A stretch of DNA of 53,566 nt. Source: Bacteroides sp. GTDB taxonomy: Bacteria > Bacteroidota > Bacteroidia > Bacteroidales > Bacteroidaceae. Position 1 is the stretch's first letter, and each line of letters starts with the position of its first letter. Shown here in pieces: positions 8,639 to 16,573 of this stretch. The DNA is taken from assembly GCA_017472925.1 (NCBI GenBank), contig JAFUNS010000004.1, positions 1-53,566 on the forward strand, given 5' to 3'. Below the pieces are notes generated by a model. It was not told the DNA's origin. It did no database searches and worked only from the letters and a program-made list of their open reading frames with translations. A program made the position numbers and the translations under genes.

Positions 8639-10432
8639 CTATTGGCATACTGCCATTTCGATATTTCCAGGTGTAAGGCAAAAGAAATCCCTACATCCGT
8701 TAAAGATTTTTGTGAAAAAAGTTCCGAGATAGTTCCAAACGGACTTCCCGTGAAGTTTCACCGTACTGATGACACTATGGTACGTAGCAGCCATCTCCAC
8801 ACCTTCATCACTGCCGAAGTGGAGCATACAGTTGCGCTGGGTTGTCAATTTACGGATACATCGCTCTGCCAGATTATTGTCTATAGGTAACTCTCCATCT
8901 TCCAAAAAGGCAAAGAGTTCGTCCCAAAAATGATTCAGATAATTAAGAGCTTCTGTATAGTATGGACTTCGGAACTCAGCATCTTTAGACAACTCTGCAT
9001 CAAGCCTGCTACGAATCCTTATCACTATTTCCTTGGTCTCTAAACTTTGCCGTTCCTTCAAACGTTCTTCAGATGTAAGACCTGCTTCATCGTATCTATG
9101 TTCACGAAAAAACAATTCGCCAAAATCATTTGAGAACAATGCCGCATTCGGTTCGCTACCCTGATTGGCAGCCTTGACAAACTTATTATTGTTATGCGAC
9201 ATACAGACCTGATGAATGGTATCCTTGAATTGGGCTGACTTCAATTCGTCACCTATAAATACATAAGCATTATAGCCGTCAGTCATAACGCTCTTCAATT
9301 CAGCATCACCCAAGAAGTTAGTAAGCACATCACGACCTCTGGAACCATCCTCATAGAAGAATATACAAATCTTTTCGGACTTGTTCACCAAAACCCAAAT
9401 ATAGCATTTCTTATAATGGTCATACTTACGAACCTTGCACCAAGTCTCGTCACAGTTCACGATGGAATCCTTCTCCAAAGCAATCGATTTGAGAACAACA
9501 ATAAGCTGGTCAAGATACTTCTTTCCCTTTTTCAACCAATTACGTAAGGTATTGGATGAAATAGTCATACCCATATCGGTAAGCCATTGATGCAGAAGTC
9601 CAAAGGTCACGTTCTTTACATACACTTCATAAGCGATAGCCTGAAGGAAATCAGGAGTAGCCTTGGTTCCTTCAAACTTGGTTACAACTTCAGGATGTCC
9701 TTGACTGGGAAAATAGCCCCACTTGGGTTTCTTACCAGGTTCTGCATAATGAACCATTTCAAAACGCTCTTCTACAAGACAGGTCTTAAAACTAAAAACT
9801 TGAACCGTTTTCGTTTCAATGACATGTCCCGGAACCTTGCTACGGTCGGAAGGATGATAAACAGGTTCACCTTCCACACCCATTGTCTTATATTCATCCG
9901 GACGATTGGATAAATCACGCTCCTTCTTCGGTGGTTGGTTTTCCGGATTCCCAGCTTCATTATTGACAGAATCCGTACGCAAAGTATCATCAGTACCATC
10001 AAACTCTTCCTTTTCCTTATTACGGTCAGGCTCATCTGGCTTATCAGAATCTTTCTTCACTTTCTGACGCTTGTCACCGAAACGATTGGCATTGGCGTAT
10101 TTCAATCGCTCGTCAAGACGTTGGGCTTTGCGTTCGGCAGCCTTACGCTTGCGGGTTTCTTCATCCAAACGGGACAGAAGCTTTTGTTGGTCAGCCTGCA
10201 AAGCTGCCATTGATTTTTGCATCTCCTGCTGAGTTCTCAGAAAATCTTCAAGCACAAGTTCCATAGCACGCTTATCCAAGTCAAGGTTAGTGACGCGGTC
10301 AGCCAAGTAATCAATAAAGCGGTCTTTCTGATCTTCGGACATATCTTCACTGCGGTTTAAAGCCGGACGCGAGAAAGTATCCCGCATCAACAGCTCGCGC
10401 TTCTGATTGACTATTTCCGATAATTTGAACAT
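8639..10432 (-). CDS. tnpC: IS66 family transposase TnpC
   Basis: This 597-residue protein is a full IS66 DDE transposase. Residues from about 60 to 120 are a coiled coil (RTQQEMQKSMAALQADQQKL, then RKRKAAERKAQRLDERLKYA), followed by an acidic, poorly conserved linker. The catalytic domain shows NCDETWCKV, SVMTDGYNAY and LPIDNNLAERCIRKL, which supply the two Asp and the Glu. The C-terminal tail HSVISTVKLHGKSVWNYL is shared with the fragment at the window start. It lies 71 bases after tnpB. Nothing in it looks damaged. Confidence 0.95.
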   Translation of the reverse strand: MFKLSEIVNQKRELLMRDTFSRPALNRSEDMSEDQKDRFIDYLADRVTNLDLDKRAMELVLEDFLRTQQEMQKSMAALQADQQKLLSRLDEETRKRKAAERKAQRLDERLKYANANRFGDKRQKVKKDSDKPDEPDRNKEKEEFDGTDDTLRTDSVNNEAGNPENQPPKKERDLSNRPDEYKTMGVEGEPVYHPSDRSKVPGHVIETKTVQVFSFKTCLVEERFEMVHYAEPGKKPKWGYFPSQGHPEVVTKFEGTKATPDFLQAIAYEVYVKNVTFGLLHQWLTDMGMTISSNTLRNWLKKGKKYLDQLIVVLKSIALEKDSIVNCDETWCKVRKYDHYKKCYIWVLVNKSEKICIFFYEDGSRGRDVLTNFLGDAELKSVMTDGYNAYVFIGDELKSAQFKDTIHQVCMSHNNNKFVKAANQGSEPNAALFSNDFGELFFREHRYDEAGLTSEERLKERQSLETKEIVIRIRSRLDAELSKDAEFRSPYYTEALNYLNHFWDELFAFLEDGELPIDNNLAERCIRKLTTQRNCMLHFGSDEGVEMAATYHSVISTVKLHGKSVWNYLGTFFTKIFNGCRDFFCLTPGNIEMAVCQ

Positions 10433-10503
10433 ACTTATACCGTTTATTTAACGATATAAAGATACGAAAAAATATTGAAACAGCCACACAAAATAACAAT
10501 TAT

Positions 10504-10839
10504 TTATCTGATATTCAGAGATTTAATTATTGGATTCTCCAACAACAAAACAACATCCTTCCAATCAATCCGATAAGTCGTTTCATCACCTACCTTCACG
10601 ATTTTCATGAACTGGTAGCCGGGAACAAACTTCTTTTCAAACAGACTATAAGCACGTTTGTCAAAACTGAACATACGAACTATTCTACGGTCTTTGGACA
10701 TAAAAATAAACACATCACCATCAGAAGGTTCACGTTGAAGCTGTTCGCGGATGACAGACAAAACACGAGGATGCTTACAACGCATATCTGTAAAATTACG
10801 GATGTAATAGAAATGGTTCAAACCGGTTATATTCAACAT
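10504..10839 (-). CDS. tnpB: IS66 accessory protein TnpB
   Basis: This 111-residue protein starts MLNITGLNHFYYIRNFTDMR and carries the TnpB core GDVFIFMSKDRRIVRMFSFD, then LFEKKFVPGYQFMKI. The frame is open for 74 further codons upstream, but those codons overlap tnpA and read as its shadow. I therefore chose the ATG at 10839, which overlaps the tnpA stop by 7 bases in the usual IS66 arrangement. The length agrees with the TnpB of the other element in this window. It is an accessory transposition factor of unresolved biochemical role. Confidence 0.9.
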   Translation of the reverse strand: MLNITGLNHFYYIRNFTDMRCKHPRVLSVIREQLQREPSDGDVFIFMSKDRRIVRMFSFDKRAYSLFEKKFVPGYQFMKIVKVGDETTYRIDWKDVVLLLENPIIKSLNIR

Positions 10840-11183
10840 AGAACCTCCAACTTCTCTATCAACGCACGAAGAGATTGATAGCTTAAATTCTTCTGATGGA
10901 TATGTAAACCATTGCTTATACGCAAGTCGATGAGGATACGGACTGAATCCTTCGGAGAAATTGGTGATGGCTCCAAATTCTTGGGAGACGAAGTTTCCTT
11001 CACCAAGGGGATACCATCCACTTGAACTTCCACAACCTTCTTGCGTGTATCCTTGTACCATTTTGAAAAAATGTTGTACGGAACTTTATTCTTTAAACAG
11101 AATGTCTCAATAGACATACCTAGAGGCAAAGCCTCTGTTTTGTATTGAAAGTAGAATCTTTCAAGATCTTCGCTGCTATACAT
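10833..11183 (-). CDS. tnpA: IS66 accessory protein TnpA
   Basis: This 116-residue protein is first in the IS66 gene order. It has a helix-turn-helix-like N-terminus: SSEDLERFYFQYKTEALPLG, then SIETFCLKNKVPYNIFSKWY, where the 'WY' ends the recognition helix. The C-terminal half is variable and ends SYQSLRALIEKLEVL. It probably binds the element ends. The start ATG at 11183 lies 46 bases inside the terminal inverted repeat, downstream of a TACTTTCG box. The stop overlaps tnpB. Confidence 0.85.
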   Translation of the reverse strand: MYSSEDLERFYFQYKTEALPLGMSIETFCLKNKVPYNIFSKWYKDTRKKVVEVQVDGIPLVKETSSPKNLEPSPISPKDSVRILIDLRISNGLHIHQKNLSYQSLRALIEKLEVLC

Positions 11184-11205
11184 AATTCTTTAATTTAAGT
11201 CGCAG

Positions 11206-11213
11206 CGAAAGTA
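11206..11213 (-). promoter_or_regulatory. Candidate IS66 promoter -7 box
   Basis: The minus strand reads TACTTTCG, one base from TAnnTTTG, 23 bases before the tnpA ATG. Confidence 0.35.
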
Positions 11214-11229
11214 TATATTTTAATTCTTA

Positions 11230-11249
11230 GCCCTAATTTGAGTGCTTAC
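11230..11249 (-). repeat. IS66 terminal inverted repeat, tnpA side
   Basis: It is the partner of 8551-8570. The second copy of TTGTAATAA follows at 11250-11258. Confidence 0.92.
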
Positions 11250-11271
11250 TTGTAATAAAAGATTTTATAGC

Positions 11272-12192
11272 TTACACACTAAAAAAATTTGAATATTCAT
11301 CTAATGTAACACCACAATATCGCATATTCCGTAAATTAAAAAACAATTCCTCAAGATTAAGATATAGATGTTCAATTGATTCATTAGTTTTAAAATAAGG
11401 ACTTCCTCCTGGCATTAGTTCAGAAGAATGCATCATGAGCTCAATATAATCCGTATTTGACGACTTTGAGACCTGTTTAACTAATTGCTTCATATCCGAA
11501 AGAGAGAACATAGCGGGGCGCAACCAAACTGTTTTTCCTAATAGTCTAGTTTTTAGTTTATGCTTCCAAGAACCGATATCTGTTTTTCTAATATTACGTA
11601 TTGTCATTGGTACTTCTAAAATTTTACCTATATAATGCGTATGAATAGGAAATTGGCTATAATCGCATCCACCTAAGACAGATTCGCCTGGTGTAGATGA
11701 CCAATCGACTAAAGGCGTGACCGAACAATCAACCTTTATATTAAAATCTTCTAGAATACGGAAATATTCTTCATTCATAACCCAACGCCCTGAACGATGG
11801 CTTACAGGAGCATGTCCAAACTTTTCGGTAATTAGTTCATAACACACTCTAAATTTTTCTTCCATAATTTCTACTGGATATTCTACTAAATACGAATTTC
11901 CCTGATATTTTCCATTCAAGTTGTAAATAGGAGGATTGTTCCAAGCGTGTACATGAATTCCTACTTCGCAAAGACCTGCGGCTTCTTTAGGTTTGATATA
12001 ATCAACAAATCTATCATCTGAGGCCATTTCATAATTGGTCAGCCATACGGGTTTAAAGCCATATTTATTGCATAAATCCTGAAATCTTGGACAGAACAGT
12101 GCATTCTCGGTCCGTACTAAATCTCCTTTTTTATAATACCACAAATTATCGCCTTCGGTATCTACGGTAATAATAAAATATTTATTATTCAT
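11272..12192 (-). CDS. Polysaccharide deacetylase-like protein (NodB-type fold)
   Basis: This 306-residue protein begins NNKYFIITVDTEGDNLWYYK, where the DTEGD block fits the first metal/catalytic Asp motif of NodB-like deacetylases. GIHVHAW fits the His-x-x-x-His-like metal motif, and PVSHRSGRW a later substrate-side motif. Similar proteins occur in capsule and lipopolysaccharide loci and are thought to act on sugar N-acetyl groups. The frame is open for 25 codons upstream to 12267, but those codons run across the IS66-type inverted repeat at 12226-12245. The ATG at 12192, preceded by CTTTGAGA, is the better start. It is now isolated between two IS66 regions. Confidence 0.75.
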   Translation of the reverse strand: MNNKYFIITVDTEGDNLWYYKKGDLVRTENALFCPRFQDLCNKYGFKPVWLTNYEMASDDRFVDYIKPKEAAGLCEVGIHVHAWNNPPIYNLNGKYQGNSYLVEYPVEIMEEKFRVCYELITEKFGHAPVSHRSGRWVMNEEYFRILEDFNIKVDCSVTPLVDWSSTPGESVLGGCDYSQFPIHTHYIGKILEVPMTIRNIRKTDIGSWKHKLKTRLLGKTVWLRPAMFSLSDMKQLVKQVSKSSNTDYIELMMHSSELMPGGSPYFKTNESIEHLYLNLEELFFNLRNMRYCGVTLDEYSNFFSV

Positions 12193-12225
12193 TCTCAAAG
12201 TGTTTAAACGTCCAAAATATGGAAA

Positions 12226-12245
12226 GTAAGCAGTCACTTTAGACC
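12226..12245 (+). repeat. IS66-type inverted repeat (tnpC side) of a decayed element
   Basis: The sequence GTAAGCAGTCACTTTAGACC matches 18-19 of 20 bases with the reverse complement of 13032-13051. It lies just upstream of the deacetylase start. Confidence 0.75.
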
Positions 12246-12325
12246 CGTTAAGATCCATAGTGAACAATTATTTATTTTAAATTAAGATTTCAGTTGATTT
12301 ATTTCGCCAAAAGAAGTCCAGGTTG

Positions 12326-13022
12326 TCATTTGTGTGCAAGCAGGTTTACCATTTCTTCCTTAGTTCCTTCGGTCATATTTTTGATTTTGCGGAACACATC
12401 ATACAAGTAAATCTGCGGATTCAGCTTATGATTCCTTATTCTTGAGTGCATTGATCTCATTGCGAAGAGCAGCAATCTCAACTTCATAAGATTGACAAAT
12501 CTCAGCTTCTCTTCTTTCATACTCGGCACGGACGCCTGCAATCACAGAATCCTTCACAGATTCAGACAAAGATACAGCACCGTTACCCATCATGAACTGA
12601 ACCAGCTGTTGCATCAGACTGGAGATTTCATCAATCTTTGCAGTAAGTTGCGTCTGGAGAGCATCCTTTTCACGTGCAAGAACATCCGCACGTCGGTCAG
12701 CCTCACGCTTGCATTTCTCGGCAGCATAACGAAGGTGTTTTTCTTCATGAAGGTCGGAAGTCAGCACCTCAACTGTATGTTCCTCAGACTTTAACATACC
12801 ATAAATTGGGATTATCTTTGGGTTTACGATAAGAAGAACGACCAAGGCAGTAGTGGCACATCTTGGTGTAACTGACACGTCGGCCTTACAAAACTCTTCT
12901 AAATCAATGCCGCCATATTCATTTAGGAACAAGCGGACTAAAAGCTGCCTTCTTTCTTTTGGTTCTTCATTATTCACTACGATTTTAATTATCGGAGTAA
13001 ATTTCTGAAGAATATATGTCAT
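12326..13022 (-). pseudogene. IS66 TnpC remnant: N-terminal coiled coil joined to C-terminal tail
   Basis: From 13022 the minus strand encodes a reading frame of 198 residues. Its second half is a long coiled coil (KHLRYAAEKCKREADRRADV, later RAEYERREAEICQSYEVEIA), like the TnpC N-terminus, and it stops at 12426. Directly after, in a different frame, comes NHKLNPQIYLYDVFRKIKNM, then LLAHK and a stop at 12326, which is the conserved last segment of IS66 transposases. The catalytic DDE domain between them is missing. This is an internal deletion with a frame change, so no active transposase can be made. Confidence 0.7.
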
Positions 13023-13031
13023 TTAAAATAC

Positions 13032-13051
13032 GGCCTAAAGTGACTGCTTAC
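13032..13051 (-). repeat. IS66-type inverted repeat, partner of 12226-12245
   Basis: The minus strand reads GTAAGCAGTCACTTTAGGCC. It is followed by CGTATTTTAA, which also resembles the sequence inside the third copy at 13646-13667. Confidence 0.75.
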
Positions 13052-13199
13052 ATTTATTGTTTATAAAAGCATTGAAGATTCTGCTTTCAGCACAATAGTA
13101 CCACACATATATATTCTTACTTAAGCCATCCCAAGACTTACTTCCATATGAAAGGTATTGTATTATAACAAGAAGCAGTATCGAGGGAGGCTAGTTAGT

Positions 13200-13448
13200 C
13201 TATCTTTTGGGAATATATAAATCCGGATTCAATCCATGTTGCTTGCAGAACTTTTCCAATTTCTTGGTCTTTTCTTCGTACCTGCGTTTGGCATGAAGTT
13301 CCAACTTCTTGATGCTGGCAATGATTTCATTAGCCGCTTTTATTTTTATTTGTTCTCCTTGTATATGGTGGTAGCGTTTATAGAGTTCTTCACCTGACAA
13401 CTCATCGGTCTTTGGTAGTTGAAGAATACCATTTTGTATTTCGTTCAA
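13200..13448 (-). pseudogene. Unidentified short ORF inside IS66 debris
   Basis: This is an 82-codon open stretch (LPKTDELSGEELYKRYHHIQ, then a lysine-rich helix, ending NPDLYIPKR) with no ATG at its beginning. The only possible initiator is TTG, directly after an in-frame stop. I do not recognise it. It lies between two IS66-type termini (13051 and 13667). Nearby, 13170-13186 reads like the end of an IS66 tnpB gene (AGAAGCAGTATC, also found at 1793-1804). It is most likely a leftover of a mobile-element gene. Confidence 0.35.
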
Positions 13449-13734
13449 TTACTGCAATACGCGGATACGTTGGTTCTAATTTTTCATACCTTTCTATCCT
13501 TGAAAAACATTGAATAAAAACAAGGTAATAATTCAATTGAAGTAATTGATATTTTCCTTCTAGGCAAGGAGAGGGGCTTGTTCCTGTATCTTGTAGAACA
13601 AGTTCAATGAAATGATCTCATGAAGATTTGATTTCAATTTAAATACAGTCTAAAGTGACTGCTAAGCATTATTCATTAAAGTTGCTCGAATAGCAACAAT
13701 ATAGATTTCAGTATCTGTATATCGATAAACAATT
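13449..13734. other. Non-coding stretch with a third IS66-type terminus
   Basis: No gene is seen. 13646-13667 (read on the minus strand: GCTTAGCAGTCACTTTAGACTG) is a slightly altered copy of the remnant's end. The rest is AT-rich and featureless. Confidence 0.5.
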
Positions 13735-15663
13735 TTATTTTTTATCGTACATTTCGTAGACGGAGTTCTTGCTCTTGAACTCGGGTACGAATTCTTTCAT
13801 CTCAATGACCATTTCGGGGATGCGGACCTCGGTGCTGTACTTGGTGAGCAACTCGATATGAGGGAGCACCTCGGCATAATTGTACTCGCGGACAGCGGCC
13901 ACATTGATCTTGGGATGTGGGGTTTCCTTGGTATTTTCCTTGTCGCTGAGGACTTCTTCATAGAGCTTTTCGCCGGGACGGAGGCCGGTGAACTTAATTT
14001 CAATGTCCTTGTCGGGACGGAAACCGGCAAGCTCAATCATGCGGCGGGCCAAATCGGCAATGCGAACGGGTTCGCCCATATCGAAGACGAAGATTTCACC
14101 ACCGTTGCCCATGGTGCCGGCTTCGAGTACGAGGCGACAGGCTTCGGGGATGGTCATGAAGAAACGGATGATATCGGGATGCGTAACCGTAACCGGACCG
14201 CCATTCTTAATCTGTTCCTTGAAACGGGGGATAACAGAACCGTTGCTGCCCAGCACATTACCGAAACGGGTGGTGATGAACTTGGTCTTGCCGGATACCT
14301 CACCCTTCTGGATGGCCATATTGAGGCTCTGTACGTAGATTTCGGCCAGGCGCTTGCTACAGCCCATGATGTTGGTAGGGTTCACGGCCTTGTCGGTAGA
14401 GACCATCACGAACTTTTCAATGCCGTACTTCACGGCGGCATCGGCCACATTACGGGTACCGTATACATTGACACGGATGGCTTCGCACGGGTTTTCTTCC
14501 ATCAAAGGCACGTGCTTGTAGGCGGCAGCATGGAACACCACTTGGGGGTGGTAGGTACGGAACACGAAGTCCAAGCGGGCTTCGCTGCGCACATCGCCAA
14601 TGACAGGCACAAACTTGAGACGAGGGAATTTTTCTTCCAGTTCCAAGCGGAGGTTGTGCATGGGGGTTTCGCCCATGTCGTAGCACACAAGCTGGCGTAT
14701 ATCGAACTTGGCCAACTGGCGGCAGATTTCACTACCGATACTACCGGCAGCACCGGTCACCAGTACGGATTTGCCCTGCAGGAGGGTGCCGATTTCCTTC
14801 ATATTGATCTGTATCTCGTCACGTCCCAAGAGGTCCTCGATATTGATACGACGGATGGAGCGGTTGATGACACCGTTCTTCATCTCTTCCATATTGGGAA
14901 CCACCAAGATACGAAGGTTCAGGTTTTCGCAATAACGTACCAGACGTTTCTCTTCCTTTTGGGCCAACTTGGGTGAGGGGAAGAGGATGCCTTCGATGTT
15001 ATGGGTGACAGCCAGGTCCTTGAGCTCGTCGATGGTATCGATATAATAGACGGGCTGGCTGGCGATGCGAAGGCTGTGTTTATTCGGATTGGTGGTGAGG
15101 AAACCGCTCACCATGTAATCCATCATATAGACATTGGAACCGCCCTGGGCCAGGGTGACACTCTCGTCGCTGGTACCGTAGACCAGAATGTGCTTGCGCT
15201 TGGTGTAGGTACTGAGGCGGAGGACGTTATAGACATTGAGCATGACCACACGGACTGCGAGTTGCAGGACTACGGTAACAAAGAAATCGGCCACTACAAA
15301 AAGGATGGCATTCTCACTCAAGATACCGGTCAGCTGGATAGCAACTAAGAAGAGGATTTCCTTTCCTGCTACGGCCACGAAGTGTCGCCAGTTCTCGCGC
15401 AAGGTGGCGTGACGGATCACATTGGCGTAGGTCTTGAAAAGGTAGGAAACCACCAACATGGACAGTAACGAGAAACCACAAAGCAGGCAGGTGGTGGTAA
15501 CGCTATAGCCATTGTGACGGAACAAGGATACCGAAAAGATGACAAACAGGGTAGCCAATACGGAAAGAACGGTATCGGCCATCAGGATAATCCAACGGTT
15601 GAGATACTTTATGTTACTGAGGCGTAGAATGATTCGTTGTAAGTGGGTCTTAATTTTACTCAT
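13735..15663 (-). CDS. Membrane-bound nucleotide-sugar 4,6-dehydratase (PglF/WbpM/CapD family)
   Basis: This 642-residue protein has four hydrophobic segments in its first 160 residues, a CoA-binding-like middle domain (RKHILVYGTSDESV), then a short-chain dehydrogenase domain. Around residue 305 lies SVLVTGAAGSIGSEICRQL, the NAD-binding glycine motif, followed later by HAAAYKHVPLMEENPCEAI and TRFGNVLGSNGSVIPRF. The family converts UDP-GlcNAc to a 4-keto-6-deoxy sugar, the first step toward many rare amino sugars. It lies 20 bases after the upxY-like gene. GC is higher than in the downstream capsule genes, as often seen for conserved first genes of Bacteroides capsule loci. Confidence 0.92.
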   Translation of the reverse strand: MSKIKTHLQRIILRLSNIKYLNRWIILMADTVLSVLATLFVIFSVSLFRHNGYSVTTTCLLCGFSLLSMLVVSYLFKTYANVIRHATLRENWRHFVAVAGKEILFLVAIQLTGILSENAILFVVADFFVTVVLQLAVRVVMLNVYNVLRLSTYTKRKHILVYGTSDESVTLAQGGSNVYMMDYMVSGFLTTNPNKHSLRIASQPVYYIDTIDELKDLAVTHNIEGILFPSPKLAQKEEKRLVRYCENLNLRILVVPNMEEMKNGVINRSIRRINIEDLLGRDEIQINMKEIGTLLQGKSVLVTGAAGSIGSEICRQLAKFDIRQLVCYDMGETPMHNLRLELEEKFPRLKFVPVIGDVRSEARLDFVFRTYHPQVVFHAAAYKHVPLMEENPCEAIRVNVYGTRNVADAAVKYGIEKFVMVSTDKAVNPTNIMGCSKRLAEIYVQSLNMAIQKGEVSGKTKFITTRFGNVLGSNGSVIPRFKEQIKNGGPVTVTHPDIIRFFMTIPEACRLVLEAGTMGNGGEIFVFDMGEPVRIADLARRMIELAGFRPDKDIEIKFTGLRPGEKLYEEVLSDKENTKETPHPKINVAAVREYNYAEVLPHIELLTKYSTEVRIPEMVIEMKEFVPEFKSKNSVYEMYDKK

Positions 15664-15683
15664 GTATATAGATGCTTTTTTAT

Positions 15684-16253
15684 TTATTCAAGGTCGGTCT
15701 TGGAGATATTGACACAGGCATAACCCAGGCATTCGATACGGATGGCTACCATGGGCTTGTCGGAATCTACCTGACAGAGTTCGCCTTCCAGTCCCTTGAG
15801 TGGGCCACGGGCGATGTGTACGGTTTCGCCTACCTGAAAGATACGGTCCTTCATCTCGACCATGGATTCGGCATGACGGAGCATGTACTGCAACCGCTCA
15901 ATCTGATGGTCGGGGATGGTGGCGGCAGTATATTGGCCGGGGTAGGTGATGGCTTTGTAAATCAACGAAATGTACCGGAACTGCTTTTCGGCCTCCTTGT
16001 CGGCATGAATGAAGACAATGGAGGGGATGACAATGCGCTCTACCTTCTTCTTGCGGTCGCTCCACTGGTGGATTTCCGTTTGGGTGGGGACGTAATTTTC
16101 TATCCCTAATTTGGTTAGCTGCTTGCCTACAGCCTTCTCGCTACGCACTTGTACCAGCACCGCTATCCACCGCTTGGAATGCGCTTCGCGGTCGTCAGTC
16201 CCATTGACCGCCGTTACCAAATTCGCATCGAGGCTGCTGTTCTTTGCATTCAT
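15684..16253 (-). CDS. upxY: UpxY-type transcription antiterminator (NusG-like)
   Basis: This 189-residue protein has an NGN-like domain (RWIAVLVQVRSEKAVGKQLT, then GIENYVPTQTEIHQWSDRKK) and a C-terminal KOW motif (VGETVHIARGPLKGLEGEL). UpxY proteins are locus-specific NusG paralogues that let RNA polymerase pass the untranslated leader of their own capsule operon. It is the first gene of the minus-strand locus and directly follows the invertible promoter segment, the same order as in Bacteroides fragilis capsule loci. The usual partner, upxZ, is not found after it. The next gene is the dehydratase. Confidence 0.92.
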   Translation of the reverse strand: MNAKNSSLDANLVTAVNGTDDREAHSKRWIAVLVQVRSEKAVGKQLTKLGIENYVPTQTEIHQWSDRKKKVERIVIPSIVFIHADKEAEKQFRYISLIYKAITYPGQYTAATIPDHQIERLQYMLRHAESMVEMKDRIFQVGETVHIARGPLKGLEGELCQVDSDKPMVAIRIECLGYACVNISKTDLE

Positions 16254-16271
16254 TTCGTCACGTATATTTGG

Positions 16272-16300
16272 TTCATCTCTTGGTAAGAGATGAATCGTTC
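16272..16300 (+). repeat. Left 29-bp inverted repeat of the invertible promoter segment
   Basis: All 29 bases equal the reverse complement of 16545-16573. The unit is itself a near palindrome (TTCATCTCTT, 3-base loop, AAGAGATGAA). The bases at both borders stop matching. Confidence 0.95.
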
Positions 16301-16355
16301 AAGTAAACGCCTGTTTCACAAATATTTGTTATAAACGAATGAGCAAAAACGCCCC

Positions 16356-16434
16356 TTGTCATCCTGAGCAAAGCGAAGGATCTGTATACATTCACGAACG
16401 CTTTACAGATTTTTCGCTACGCTCAAAATGACAC
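16356..16434. repeat. Imperfect inverted repeat, REP-like
   Basis: The arms 16356-16385 and 16405-16434 pair at 23 of 30 positions. The arms read TGTCATCCTGAGC...GAAGGATCTGT and its imperfect complement. It lies inside the invertible segment. The TGTCAT..TGAGC wording resembles dispersed repeats I associate with Bacteroides genomes; that recollection is unchecked. Confidence 0.7.
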
Positions 16435-16507
16435 TTTAAATCACACTGTAAATGAGGCTATAAGCCTTTAGGAAGCCGTTTGGAGAATAATTAATCCTAA
16501 AATTTAG

Positions 16508-16537
16508 TTGTCTATTAAAATATAATTAGTACATTTG
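16508..16537 (+). promoter_or_regulatory. Promoter inside the invertible segment, facing away from the capsule locus (OFF)
   Basis: TTG at 16508 and TACATTTG at 16530-16537 are separated by 19 bases, an exact Bacteroidetes -33/-7 arrangement. It points rightward, while upxY and the locus run leftward. No TAnnTTTG box facing left is seen between 16254 and 16544. Confidence 0.85.
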
Positions 16538-16544
16538 CAAATCG

Positions 16545-16573
16545 GAACGATTCATCTCTTACCAAGAGATGAA
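16545..16573 (-). repeat. Right 29-bp inverted repeat of the invertible promoter segment
   Basis: It is a perfect inverted copy of 16272-16300. The 244-bp segment between the repeats carries the promoter and would be flipped by a site-specific recombinase encoded elsewhere. Confidence 0.95.

Larger units (their letters stand above)
8551..11249 (-). mobile_element. Complete IS66-family element with terminal inverted repeats and flanking direct repeat
   Basis: The borders are well supported. The left end (8551-8570) starts GTAAGTACTCAAATTAGGGC, and the right end read on the minus strand (11249 to 11230) starts GTAAGCACTCAAATTAGGGC, 19 of 20 identical. TTGTAATAA occurs directly outside both ends (8542-8550 and 11250-11258), which fits an 8-bp target duplication plus one shared base. 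tnpA, tnpB and tnpC are all intact, so the element may still be active. It splits the deacetylase gene from the BCCT operon. Confidence 0.93.
12226..13051 (-). mobile_element. Internally deleted IS66 remnant
   Basis: This segment of about 826 bases is bounded by near-identical inverted repeats and contains only the beginning and the very end of a TnpC gene. tnpA, tnpB and the catalytic core are gone. The 8 bases outside the two ends differ, so no target duplication is visible. A third copy of the terminus lies at 13646-13667, suggesting that a larger or nested element once spanned 12226-13667. Confidence 0.65.

Noticed and set aside
10840-11061. N-terminal extension of 74 codons on the second tnpB
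   Set aside because: These codons overlap tnpA in another frame and are unlike any TnpB. The ATG at 10839 matches the family start.
13858-14976. Open frame of 372 codons on the plus strand
   Set aside because: It lies wholly antisense to the nucleotide-sugar dehydratase, has a His/Gly/Asp-rich composition that mirrors that gene's codons, and shows no motif.
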